This document shows, piece after piece, positions 49,301 through 60,500 of a stretch of 64,000 nucleotides of DNA. Source of the DNA: Atrina japonica (taxonomy: Eukaryota; Mollusca; Bivalvia; Pterioida; Pinnidae); NCBI GenBank assembly GCA_030159075.1, contig BROG01000048.1, forward strand, positions 186,001-250,000, given 5' to 3'. The position numbers and the translations under genes are program-made. Numbering within the stretch: the stretch's first letter is position 1; each line of letters begins with the position of its first letter. The notes beneath the pieces are model-generated. The model was given only the letters and a program-made list of their open reading frames with translations, was not told the origin of the DNA and did no database searches.

Positions 49301-50123
49301 AATCTTGGTTTGAAAAAGGTATACATACTGTAAAAGACATGCTTGATATTTTTAAAAGAATTTATTCTTACAGATCATTTACTGAAACTTTCAATATTAA
49401 TGTTCCTTTCACAATTTTTGGGGGATTAAAACTCTCCTCCTCACAAAATTTCCGAGTCTAAAGGATAATGTTAATATAGAAATTGGATCGAATCAACCAA
49501 AATTTGTTGAAATAATATGTAAAGATAAGAAAATACAATGTTTTTCTTAATAATCTTGAATTTAAAGTGAAAGCCAAAATAAAATGGCAAAACTTGTTGA
49601 ATTTAGATAATAATTTTGATTGGAAAGGAATATATACCAATGCTTTTATAAATACAAAAGATACTAAACTGATTTGGTTTCAATACAGACTAATGCATAA
49701 TATTTTAGCTACCAATAAGTTTCTACATAAAATTGGCATAAAAAATTATCCTAATTGCTGTTTTTGTAACATTGAAATAGAAACTATTAAACATATATTT
49801 TATGAATGTCATTGTGTGAAAAGATTATGGAATGACATAAAAGACTGGTTTAATAATAATAATAATAATGAATATTTTGCTTTCACACTAATAGATATAT
49901 TATTTCTAAAACTGGTAAAAAATAGAGGGCATTCAATACCTGTATAATTTTTATTAAAAATTATATCTACTAGAAAAGATTTCTTAATAAGGTGTTGGAG
50001 TTTGAAGAAATAAAATCTCAATTAAAAGCATATTATGAAATTGAAAAATATATGTATAAAATAAGAGGGGAAATGGAAATATTTGATAGGAGGTGGGCTA
50101 CATTAGAAACTACATTTTCTTAA
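46339..50123 (+). pseudogene. LINE ORF2 (endonuclease-reverse transcriptase), broken
   Basis: The product would nick target DNA and copy the element RNA. The amino end is an EEP-family endonuclease: 'SLNCRG', 'YGPN', catalytic 'GDFN' (46759-46770) and 'SDHS' (47020-47031). Reverse-transcriptase motifs follow: 'FEKAFD' (about 48166-48186), 'RQGDP' (about 48343) and 'YADD' (48468-48479). Near the C terminus is a C-x2-C-x8-H-x4-C knuckle (49756-49809). Total length would be about 1,260 codons, normal for the group. Lesions include in-frame TAA at 47056-47058 and 48202-48204, and frameshifts at the A-run 47760-47766, near 47905, near 48065, at the T-run 48303-48312, near 49085, 49445, 49520 and 49935. 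It cannot encode an active enzyme. Confidence 0.92.
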
Positions 50124-50530
50124 CTCCATTATACTGCAGTTATGAGTGCTCTACAAAAAGCCTCAGTAAAATGGTGCTTGCATCATTCATAGTAATTAGG
50201 AAACTGTTTTAATTTAATATGTATTATTAAATTGAAGGTACAGGTAACATTGTTTGAAATAATAATGTACAAAGTATATTATAATTATACTTACAATGGA
50301 AACATACAATATGCATGAACACTGAAACAATAGTATGAAAGGAGGGTGTAATTGTGATGTCTGTCTTGTCTTTTTGTATTGTATGTTAAAAACGGTATCC
50401 AGAAATTTAGTAGATCAAGTGCCTAATTATAATTTAAGTAAAAGGCACACTATATGTAAGGTGGTGAATCTAGAGCATCCCAACTCTAGCACCTCCGAGA
50501 GTTAAAAATTGTCTGGGAACCAATAAAAAA

Positions 50531-50775
50531 AAAAATCTAAGATGGCCCCCTGTCGGTCATGTTGGATTCCGATCTCTCTGAAAATGTAATATGCACAACT
50601 ATACCTGAAGGAGAACCTTCATGTCAAATTTCAAGGAGATCCCTTCAGTCCTCTCTGAGAAATAGGGGTAACAAGAATTGTTCAGGACAGACGGACGACA
50701 GAGTTTCGACAGATGGACCACGGATTCAGGTCCATATGAATAGCCCACCATCTGTTGATGGTCACGGGCTAAAAA
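50531..50775 (+). mobile_element. Mosaic 'ccaagatggc' repeat (family D3), right part
   Basis: Continuation of 43265-44241 after the LINE: one more internal unit ('tcatgttggattccgatc' onward), a 'ggacagacggacgacagag' stretch, then a terminal hairpin at 50742-50770 (AGCCC/GGGCT outer stem, CCATC/GATGG inner stem) followed by 'aaaaa'. The hairpin and following 'ctaa' recall Helitron 3' ends, although I saw no matching 5' 'TC' end. Confidence 0.8.
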
Positions 50776-50800
50776 ATCAGAAATATATTAATTTGCATTT

Positions 50801-51006
50801 CTTTTTGTTTGTTTTTATTTTTTGGTGTCCTACGACACACTCAACAATTCTTCAGTCATATAACAGAGATCATCGGCACTCTGCAAGTAAACTGGCAAAC
50901 TTTCTGACAAAATCAGTCTAGGTTCCAGTGGGATGCGAACCCACATTGACTAGAGGTGACTTAATTTTTTAAAGTGTGATGCTCTACCCACTCAGCAATA
51001 GAGGCC
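50801..51006 (-). mobile_element. tRNA-derived SINE (family S1), fuller copy
   Basis: On the minus strand it reads 'gcctctattgctgagtggg' (A box region), a B box 'gggttcgcatcc', then a body with 'ctgattttgtcagaaagttt' and 'gccagtttacttgca', and a distal end with 'gaattgttgagtgtg' followed by an A-rich tail. It matches 3126-3277 over the head and body. The tail matches fragments at 9541-9605 and 60466-60500. Target duplications are not certain. Confidence 0.82.
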
Positions 51007-52845
51007 CCATTTGAGGACAATAATTAATAATTAATGTTAACTACTCAGTTGTCGGTCACTTGAATGTAAAACAAATGCTGATTGAATCACTGAAAAAAAA
51101 TTCTCGCATACACCCTGCACACCATCTGGTATTTTTGTATTTTTCATGTTATATTTACCTTAATTATCACATAATATCACAAAATATCTGATACAAATTA
51201 TTTTTATTGTATCCAAGGTAAAGGTAATTCAATCAAGAGACTGATGCGATGAAAGGATTATCCCTCTAGAGAGTTCCAATCGGAAACATGTCTACAATCT
51301 GAAGTGATACAACAGATGTATCCTACGACAGGTACTTCCTCAGTCTGTGCTATTTCCATCATAGTGCCATGTCAATACTTGAGGCAAAACCTTGACAGAA
51401 AAAGACAAGACATACGAAAAGCAAGAATATATCAATAAGTGCACTGAGTGCAATGAAGACAATATCTGACATAACAGGTACCCTAATTGAACCACAACTT
51501 CATTGATATTCTTTTATGCATTAAGTAAATTTGTAGGCTTCAAAGCGTATGAATCATTCAATTAGTCTACTACACAATTTTAAAACATAAGGTGAGATAT
51601 TCAGTGTGTAGACCCCAACATTCTACATTTAGTCATAGCAGCCATATGGGAAAATGGAAAGACCAAACTCACAATTTTTAAATTTGGGGCAAAAATTAAT
51701 CTATATTTATTAAGAAATTTCAAGAAAACTTTTTTTTTAAATGATTAGGATAGAAATACCGACTGACAACATCACAAGGCAATAGGTCCATGCAAGTTAG
51801 TATGGTATGTAGCATTTACAAATGCAACATCCCTAGATCAGAATCTAATCTCTTCAAAACAAATATTGTCTACCTTTATATTTACTTGATAATAACTTAT
51901 AATATATATCATGTACTGATGCTCTGTACTCTTTCAAATTCTCTTAAAGAAGGATAATTTCAGAATAATTGTATTCTCTTACAATTTAGATTTTTGGGAA
52001 GTTTTGAAGATATTTTATTTTGAAAACTACTCTCATTTCGTCCATTTGACCTCCTCATCATGACATCAATATTGAAGAGATGAGCAATATATAGTTCCTA
52101 TGTAGTTTGCTGGGGTATAACATAGAACAACACTGCCAATACTACCAAAAATGGATAAACTCCAATCAGGAAAGTTCACTTGAATTTTCATCTCCAGTGA
52201 GCTAAGCATATTAGCCATATGGCTATTCTAAACTCGGATTTTGTTGTTTTCACACTTTATTCATTTGTTTTCACTGTCTTCAGTTCTCTACTAGACAGTC
52301 CTGTGTGAATGTTTCATCAAAATTTACCTATTTATAATAACTGCGAGGGGTTCATGTTTTGATTGGCAAATATAAAGTTTCCTTTAAAACACCTGAAAAC
52401 CAGAAATGAAATTTTATTGTACCATATGTCATCTTGCAGGAAAGAAAGGTATTGATTTAATGCCCCAGCAAACATTAGACCTGCAATTAACATGACAGAT
52501 CTGCAGTGAGTTTTATCTAATTTCATACATTGAATTTTCATTCTATGTTCAACTAAAGATATGTACTTTTTAGTATGAGAAAAGATATTAAGGAAACCAG
52601 TTTTGCATTTACACCTGCATGCAATACTAAAATAAATTCCATCATCTAAATAATTAAAGTTGATTGTATGATACAAACTGCTATGTACATGCACACAATA
52701 TAACAGAGAATGTTTTGCATGAGTGAACTCAACTTCAGAACTGTAAAATGCCATCAGTTCTACTTCAACATGCCACATCAGAAAAAGTTGTTTTACTTGA
52801 TGTTTTACATCCTGTTAAGATTTTTTCACTTATATGGAAATTTGA
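51007..52845. other. Unique sequence, nothing recognised
   Basis: The longest frame in the stretch (148 codons, 52332-52778 minus) has no recognised domain, no start context and AT-biased composition like its flanks. Confidence 0.5.
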
Positions 52846-53514
52846 CAAGCTTTATGCTGCGAGGATTCTATAACATGCAACGCCTACCATGACAAGCTTT
52901 ATGCTGCGAGGATTCTATAATATGCCACGCCTACCATGACAAGCTTTATGCTGCGAGGATTCTATAACATGCCATGCCTACCATGACACTAGCTTTATGC
53001 TGCGAGGATTCTATAACATGCCACATGCCATGCGAGGATTCTACCATGACCATGACACTAGCTTTATGCTGCGAGGGATTAACATATACCATGACACTAG
53101 CATGCCTATAACATGCCATGCCTACCATGACACTAGCTTTATGCTGCGAGGATTCTATAACATGCCATGCCTACCATGACACTAGCTTTATGCTGCAAGG
53201 ATTCTATAACATGCCATGCCTACCATGACACTAGCTTTATGCTGCAAGGATTCTATAACATGCCATGCCTACCATGACACTAGCTTTATGCTGTGAGAAT
53301 TCTATAACATGCCATGCCTACCATGACACTAGCTTTTATGCTGTGAGGATTCTATAACATGCCATGCCTACCATGACACTAGCTTTATGCTGTGAGGATT
53401 CTATAACACGCCATGCCTACCATGACGCTAGCTTTATGCTGTGAGGATTCTATAACATGCCATGCCTACCATGACACTAGCTTTATGCTGTGAGGATTCT
53501 ATAACATGCCACAC
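52846..53514. repeat. Minisatellite, 49-bp unit, about 13 copies
   Basis: 'ctagctttatgctgcgagga' followed by 'ttctataacatgccatgcct' and 'accatgaca' in 49-base register. One scrambled zone lies at 53015-53115. Confidence 0.95.
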
Positions 53515-53705
53515 AGTGTGATGCCTATAATTTGGCATTGAACAAATATTGTTGAACTAACTTGCACTAATACAAAATGTGTCATGAAGATTCCATTGTA
53601 AAATGATTTTGCCAGAGAGGCTTGATCTCTATTTGATATTTATAGAAATGTCATAGTAAAATTAACATACTGAGTGTATATAGTAGATAAAACATACTGG
53701 GTGTA

Positions 53706-53775
53706 TATAGTAAATTACATATAACCTGGAGGAGTGGAGTCTTGTAAAACTTTCTTGACCTGGACAAGTTTAAAA
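53706..53775 (+). mobile_element. Dispersed element E1, second copy, left part
   Basis: 'catataacctggaggagtgg', 'agtcttgtaaaactttcttg' and 'acctggacaagtttaaa' match 15620-15690. The match stops where family D3 begins. Confidence 0.65.
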
Positions 53776-54442
53776 TTTAGTTTATACATTAACTATTCTA
53801 TTATTCTATGTCTGATCTATGACAGACTGTTCTTTTCTCTTCTTTTCTCTTATTTTGTGTCTCAACATTGAATTTGAATTTAAATCCGTATTTCTGTGAA
53901 AAACTTTTTTCACAAGACTATAGCAGAACTGAACTTGACCTGAACATATTACATTTTAAGAGAGAATGGAATTCAAAATGGCCAACAGGTGTCCATCTAG
54001 GATTTTGATTTCTCTGAAAATGTAATACGCACATTTAAACCACAGGGGTAACCTCCCTAATCAATTTCGTAAAGATTCCTTCAGTACATTCTGAGGAATA
54101 CCTACTTCTATTGTCAAAATCCAAGATGGCCACCTGTCAGCCATGTTGGAATCCAATTTCCCTGAAAATGTAATATGCACAACTAGACCTCACAGGGAAC
54201 ATTTGTGCCCAATTTCAAGTAGATCCCTTCAGTACTTTCTGAGAAATAGCAATAACAAACTATAGGCCATGTTGGATTCCGATTTCTCTGAAAATGTAAT
54301 ATGCACAACAATACCTCAAGGGGACCATTCATGTCAAATTTCAAGGAGATCCATTCAGTCCTTTCTGAGAAATAGCGGTAACAAGAATTGTTTAGGACGG
54401 ACAGACCACGAATGCAGGTCCATATGAATAGCCCAACATCAA
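53776..54442 (+). mobile_element. Mosaic 'ccaagatggc' repeat (family D3), second copy
   Basis: It shares the unique block (53810-53990) and three internal units with the copy at 43265, so internal unit number varies between copies (three here, six there). It ends at 'gaatagcccaacatc', which is only the first half of the terminal hairpin of the other copy. It interrupts element E1. Confidence 0.85.
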
Positions 54443-54590
54443 CAGATTACAGCTAATTACACTAGCAAGAGTAACTGTGTCTACTTGTCATCTAAAAATA
54501 CAAAAATCCTGTCAAGCCGGATAATAACTGAAAAGTGAGTAAAATTGATTGTATGATAATGACAAGGTGACTCTCCTCGCTGAATAGGAC
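54443..54590 (+). mobile_element. Dispersed element E1, second copy, right part
   Basis: 'attacactagcaagagtaac', 'gtctacttgtc' and 'gaaaagtgagtaaaattgat' match 15717-15830 in order. Confidence 0.6.
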
Positions 54591-54749
54591 AATATTATGT
54601 AAACACTGGGCTTCATTGTAATGCATCACTTGAAACAAACATTACTGACTTGTTAAAGTCATGAATACTATTTTTTTGTAAAAATTTTACCTATACCCCC
54701 TGTTAAAATATCCAAAATTTAGAAAAACATCACAGGTGATTTCTTTTCA

Positions 54750-57700
54750 TCAAAGCATTCGAACCTAAGTATTCAGGACTAAAGCATTCCAGCCTAACGT
54801 TTCAGGACCAAAGCATTCCAACCTAAGTATTCGGGACTATAGCATTCCAACCAAAGTATTCAGGAATAAGGCATTCCAACCTAAGTATTCAGATTAAAGC
54901 ATTCCAACTGAAAGTATTCAAGACTAAAGCATTCCAACTGAAAGTATTCAGATTAAAGCATTCCAACTAAAAGTATTCAGGACTAAAGCATTCCAACCTA
55001 AGTATTCAGATTAAAGCATTCCAACTGAAAGTATTCAGGACTAAAGCAGTCCAATATAAGTATTCAGGACTAAAGCATACAAACCTAAGTATTCAAGAAT
55101 AAAGCATTCAAACCTAAGTATTCAGGACTAAAGCACTCCATTCTAAGTATTCAAGACTAAGACATTCCAAACAAAGTATTCAGGACAAAAAGCATTCAAG
55201 CATTTTCAAGCCTAAACTATTCAGGACAAAAAAGCATTTAAACCAAAGCATTTAAACCTAAGTATTCAGGACTAAAGCATTGCAACCTAAGTATTCAGGA
55301 CTAAAGCATTTCAACCTAAGTATTCAGGACTAAAGAATTCAAACCTAAGTATTTAGGATTAAAGCATCCAATCCCAAGTATTTAGGACTTAAGCAGTTAA
55401 ACCTATGTATTTAGGAATAAAGCATTCCAACTGAAAGTATTCAGGACTAAAGAATTCAAACCTAAGTATTTAGGATTAAAGCATCCAATCCCAAGTATTT
55501 AGGACTTAAGCAGTTAAACCTATGTATTTAGGAATAAAGCATTCCAACTGAAAGTATTCAGGACTAAAGCATTCCAACCTAAGTATTTAGGATTAAAGCA
55601 TCCAATCCCAAGTATTTAGGACTTAAGCATTTAAACCTATGTATTTAGGATTAAAGCATTCCAACTGAAAGTATTCTGGACTAAAGCATTCCAACCTAAG
55701 TATTCAGATTAAAGCATTCCAACTGAAAGTATTCAGGACTAAAGCAGTCCAATATAAGTATTCAGGACTAAAGCATACAAACCTAAGTATTCAAGATTAC
55801 AGCATTCTAACCTAAGTATTCAAGAATAAAGCATTCAAACATAAGTATTCAAACTAAAGCATTCCAACCTAAGTATTCAGGACTAAGGCACTCCATTCTA
55901 AGTATTCAAGACTAAGACATTCCAAACAAAGTATTCAGGACAAAAAGCATTCAAGCCTAACTATGCAGGACCAAAGCATTTAAACCTAAGTATTCAGGAC
56001 TAAAGCATTGCAACCTAAGTATTCAGGACTAAAGCATTTCAACCTAAGTATTCAGGACTAAAGAATTCAAACCTAAGTATTTAGGATTAAAGCATTCAAA
56101 CATAAGTATTCAAACTAAAGCATTCCAACCTAAGTATTCAGGACTAAAGCAGTCCATTATAAGTATTCAAGACTAAGACATTCCAAACTAAGTATTCAGG
56201 ACAAAAAGCATTCCAGCCTAACTATGCAGGACCAAAGCATTTAAACCTAACTATTCAGGACTAAAGCATTCAAACCTAAGTATTCAGGATTAAAGCATCT
56301 AATCGTAAGTATTCAGGACTTAAGCATTTAAACCTATGTATTCAGGAATAAAGCATCTAATCGTAAGTATTCAGGACTTAAGCATTTAAACCTATGTATT
56401 CAGGAATAAAGCATTCCAACCTCAGTATTCAGGAATAAAGCATTTCAACATAAGTTTTCAGACAAAAGCATTACAACCTACGTATTCTGGAATAACACAT
56501 TTAAACATAAGTTTTCAGACAAAAGCATTACAACCTATGTATTCCGGAATAACACATTTCAACATAAGTTTTCAGACAAAAGCATTCAAACATAAGTATT
56601 CAGGACTAAAGCACTCCATTCTAAGTATTCAAGACTAAGACATTCCGAACTAAGTATTCAGGACAAAAGCATTCCAACCTAACTATTCAGTAATAAGGCA
56701 TTCCAGCCTAACTATTCAGGACTAAAGCATTCAAACCTATGTATTCAGGACTAAAGCATTCCAACGAAAGTATTCAGGATTAAAGCATTCAAACCTAACT
56801 ATTCAGAACTTAAGCATTCCAACCAAAGTATTCAGATTAAAGCATTCCAACCTAAGTATTCAGATTAAAGCATCCAAACCGAAGTATTCAGGACTAAAGC
56901 ATTTCAACCTAACTATCCAGGACTAAAGAATTCCAACCTAAGTATTCAGACAAAAGCAATCCAACCAAAGTATTCAGGATTAAAGCATCCAAACCTAAGT
57001 ATTCTGGACTAAAGCATTCAAAGCTAACTATTCAGAACTTAAGCATTTAAACCTAAATATTCGGGAATAAAGCATTCTAACCTAAGTATTCAGACTAAAG
57101 CATTCCAACCTAATTATTCAGGATTAAAGCATTCCAACCTAAATATTCAGGAATAAAGCATTCCAACCTAAGTATTCAGACTAACACATTCCAACCAAAG
57201 TATTCAGGAATAAAGCATTCAAACATAAGTATTCAAAGTATTCAGACTGAAGCATTTCAACCTAAGTATTCAGGGCTAAAGCATTCCAACCTAACTATTC
57301 AGAACATAAGCATTCCAACCTAAGTATTCAGGACTAAAGCATTTCAACCTAACTATCCAGGACTAAAGAATTCCAACCTAAGTATTCAGGACTAAAGAAT
57401 TCCAACCTAAGTATTCAGACTAAAGCATTCCAACCAAAGTATTCAGGATTAAAGCATTCAAACCTAAGTATTCTGGACTAAAGCATTCAAACCTAACTAT
57501 TTAAAACTTAAGCATTTAAACCTAAATATTCAGGAATAAAGCATTCCAACCTAAGTATTCAGATTAAAGCATTCCAACCTAAGTATTTAGGACTAAAGCA
57601 TTCAAACCTAACTATTAAAAACTTAAGCATTTCAATGTAAGTATTCAGGAATAAAGCATTCAAACCTAAGTATTCAGATTAAAGCATTCCAACCTAAGTA

Positions 57701-58456
57701 TTCAGGACAACAGCATTCCAACCTAACTATTCAGAACTTAAGCATTTATACCTTAGTATTCAGGAATAAAGCATTAAAAGCTAAGTAATCAGGACTAAAG
57801 TATACAAACCTAAGTATTCAGGACTAGAGCATTCAAACCTAAGTATTCAGGACTAAAACATCCCAACCTAATTATTCAGCAATCAAACCTTAGTGTTCAG
57901 ACTAAAGCATTCCAATGTAACTCTTCAGGACTAATGCATTCAAACCTAAGTATTTAGAACTTAAGCATTTAAACCTAAGTATTCAGGAATAAAGCATTCA
58001 AACCAAAGTATTCAGACTAAAGCATTCCGACCTATGGTAAGTATTCAGGACTAAAGCATTCCAACCTATGGTAAGTATTCAGGACTAAAGCATTCCAATC
58101 TATGGTAAGTATTCAGGACTAAAGCATTCCAACCTATGGTAAGTATTCAGGACTAAAGCATTCCAACCTATGGTAAGTATTCAGGACTAAAGCATTCCAA
58201 CTTAAGTATTCAAGACAAAAGCATTCTAACCTAAATATTCAGGACTAAAGCATTCCAACCTACTGTAACTATTCAGGACTAAAGCAATCCAACCTAAGTA
58301 TTCAGGACTAAATTATTCAAACCTAAGTATTCAGGACTAAAGTATACAAACCTATGTATTCAGGACTAAAGCATACAAACCTAAGTATTCAGGACAACGA
58401 ACCTCAGTATTTAGGGCTAAAGTATTAAAACCTAAGTATTCAGGACTAAAGCATTC
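54750..58456. repeat. Large minisatellite, 29-bp unit, 3.7 kb, about 125-130 copies
   Basis: Consensus 'aaagcattccaacctaagta' plus 'ttcaggact', with frequent 26-bp units lacking 'gga'-type bases. Higher-order blocks exist: a four-unit block (about 113-117 bases) repeats near 55355, 55468 and 55585, and a longer segment at about 55000-55230 recurs at about 55697-55950. A 33-bp variant with 'tatggtaagtattcag' is tandem at 58030-58170. No long open frame crosses it. Confidence 0.97.
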
Positions 58457-60465
58457 TGTTTATCATAGCCCAAGGCAATAAAGGGGATATACATGTAGCC
58501 ATCATGTTTTCTATCTATATTCTTTACATGTAGTTTTTACGTCAGTAGGCTACCCGTGTTTGTTATCATACTTTGGAATAGAATTATCCAGTTATCATAA
58601 AACAAATGTTGGGAAGTGAAAATTCTTTGATCATAATGGAACTATCTCAAGTGTATTCTATATTTCAAAATTATCCTACTTTATTATGTATAAATATGAA
58701 ACCTTACTAGTTTCGACCATCAAATAAGAGTGAAATATATCATGTATATGATACCTAACAATGTTCTGTCAGAAAATGAGAGAGAAATGTATACCGTTTG
58801 CTGCATTTTCAGTCAAGCTACAAACGTTGTTCACACTAAACCTAGGATACTGACAAAAAATATTGATCTGTACTGCATTATTGATACATGATGGGATGTT
58901 GAATGGATGCATGAACATCTCAGATTCTCTTACACCATCAGTACCTCTGATTATACTTTGGGGAATAACTAATCATTTCATGATGAATGTTAAGGTAAAA
59001 ATCCTGTCCCAATGGACTACTGGCTTACCGAGACAATACCAAAAAGTGTTAAAATCTGTGACATATATTCCTACCCTAAGTGATATGATATATAACTAAA
59101 TAATCAAACATTAGTATACAGAAATATACAAAATTAATGAGAACTTGAAAAAGTCCCAAAAGGTCAATACATGTACATATATATACATAATCTGTAGTAC
59201 CGGTACTCCATGTTAAACAAGTACTTCGTATTTCATGTTTCTAGTTTTCTTTTTGAAAGAGTTTTCCTCTCCAAACAAAGAGTTCAAATAATCATCATAG
59301 TGATGACTGCATTAAGTTGCCTGTTTTAATCATTTTCATGTCATTATCATATATTGAAAATTAGATAACATGACTTTACACATATTAACAAAAAGCCAAC
59401 AGGAATTTTTGGTCAACAATATGGCAGGTAGTGCCAAGTTTTCATATTAAAAAACAGAAGAACAAAAACAAAACAATATATAAAATGAGGAGAGGTCGGG
59501 GCAAGTTCAGTTTGGGTAAGGCCAAGAAAAAATTAAATCATCTGCCCAATTGGAGAACTAAATTCTGGTGTTAAAGCCATACCCTGCTCCCACCAAGAAT
59601 ATATGACGTACATGACAACATCATCATTTACAGGAAAAGTGCCACAAATTTTGACATGTGCTAAAGACTTTTGTCAATGCAGTGAAGGTTATACAACCTA
59701 TAACTCCTGTAGAGATATGAAATCTTGGTTCAAAATCTCATCCAAAGCACATGTTACTTTCACTTTATATACCTTGACAACTTGGAATTGGATGAGTCAA
59801 TATCTGTTGTAAATAATGCATGGTCTACATCTTTCCCTCCATTTTAACACAAAAAATAATTGCACAATTATACATAAATATCTTTGTTGTGATGCAAAAG
59901 TTCAATAGAAAAGAAAGTATCACAAAGTTTTGAATGATTCATTCAGTAAAATTTTATAAAACACTGCAAACCTTCATTATGCTTTTGTTTTTGGTTTCTG
60001 AGAACTTAAGTGAGATAAGCCGATATTTAGATAATCTGATATTTCCCTAGTTGCATTGAATTTGACAAGATATCTACCTCAAAGTCATTCTGCAGTAAAG
60101 AAGAAAATTTCAGCCTTTATGAAAGAGGCCAATAGAAGAGAAGAATATATTTGGGGTGGGAAATGTTCAGGAAATGCATTTGGAGAAATGAAATGATTGA
60201 AATTGCACAAAACATTTCAGACAAGGATTTAAATGTTAACAAAATCATGTTGTAACTTCACTTTTTATGTATTAAAAAAAATAGAGTGTAACATGATATC
60301 TTTGTCATTTCTGGGCAAGGATTTTTGACATGGCAAATCTGAAACCAGTTTTTGTCAAAATAATCAATTTCAAATCTGTTGTATTTTATCATACAGCACT
60401 TATCTGGACTAATTTTAGTTTTTAACCCAAAAGTTGAATTTTAAATTTTGAATTTGAATTGTTTT
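58457..60465. other. Unique AT-rich sequence, nothing recognised
   Basis: Frames at 58863-59099 and 59603-59812 (plus) have no domain or convincing splice sites. Confidence 0.5.
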
Positions 60466-60500
60466 ATGTGACACTCAACAATTTTTCAAGTCATCTCGAA
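60466..60500 (-). mobile_element. SINE tail fragment (family S1)
   Basis: 'gtgacactcaacaatttttc' matches the tail region of 50801-51006 and 9541-9605. Very short, so tentative. Confidence 0.4.

Larger units (their letters stand above)
44242..50530 (+). mobile_element. Nearly full-length L1/Tx1-type LINE, inactive
   Basis: A 6.29-kb insertion is flanked by a 15-bp target duplication, 'aaaaatctaagatgg', at 44227-44241 and 50531-50545. It has a 5' UTR of about 340 bases, ORF1 (44584-45458), an inter-ORF spacer with a TG microsatellite (about 45940-45962), ORF2 (46339-50123), a 3' UTR of about 400 bases and an A tail. ORF1 has a coiled coil plus RRM type, and ORF2 has an apurinic-type endonuclease, reverse transcriptase and C-terminal zinc knuckle, which together place it in the L1/Tx1 group. 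Many frameshifts and stops make it dead. Being full length, it was probably inserted intact. Its 5' end starts about 7 bases before a 'caaaatggc' motif. Confidence 0.93.

Noticed and set aside
52332..52778. 148-codon minus-strand frame, the longest outside repeats and the LINE
   Set aside because: No recognisable domain, base composition like its flanks and no splice context. A frame of this length can occur by chance in 64 kb, though I cannot exclude a gene.
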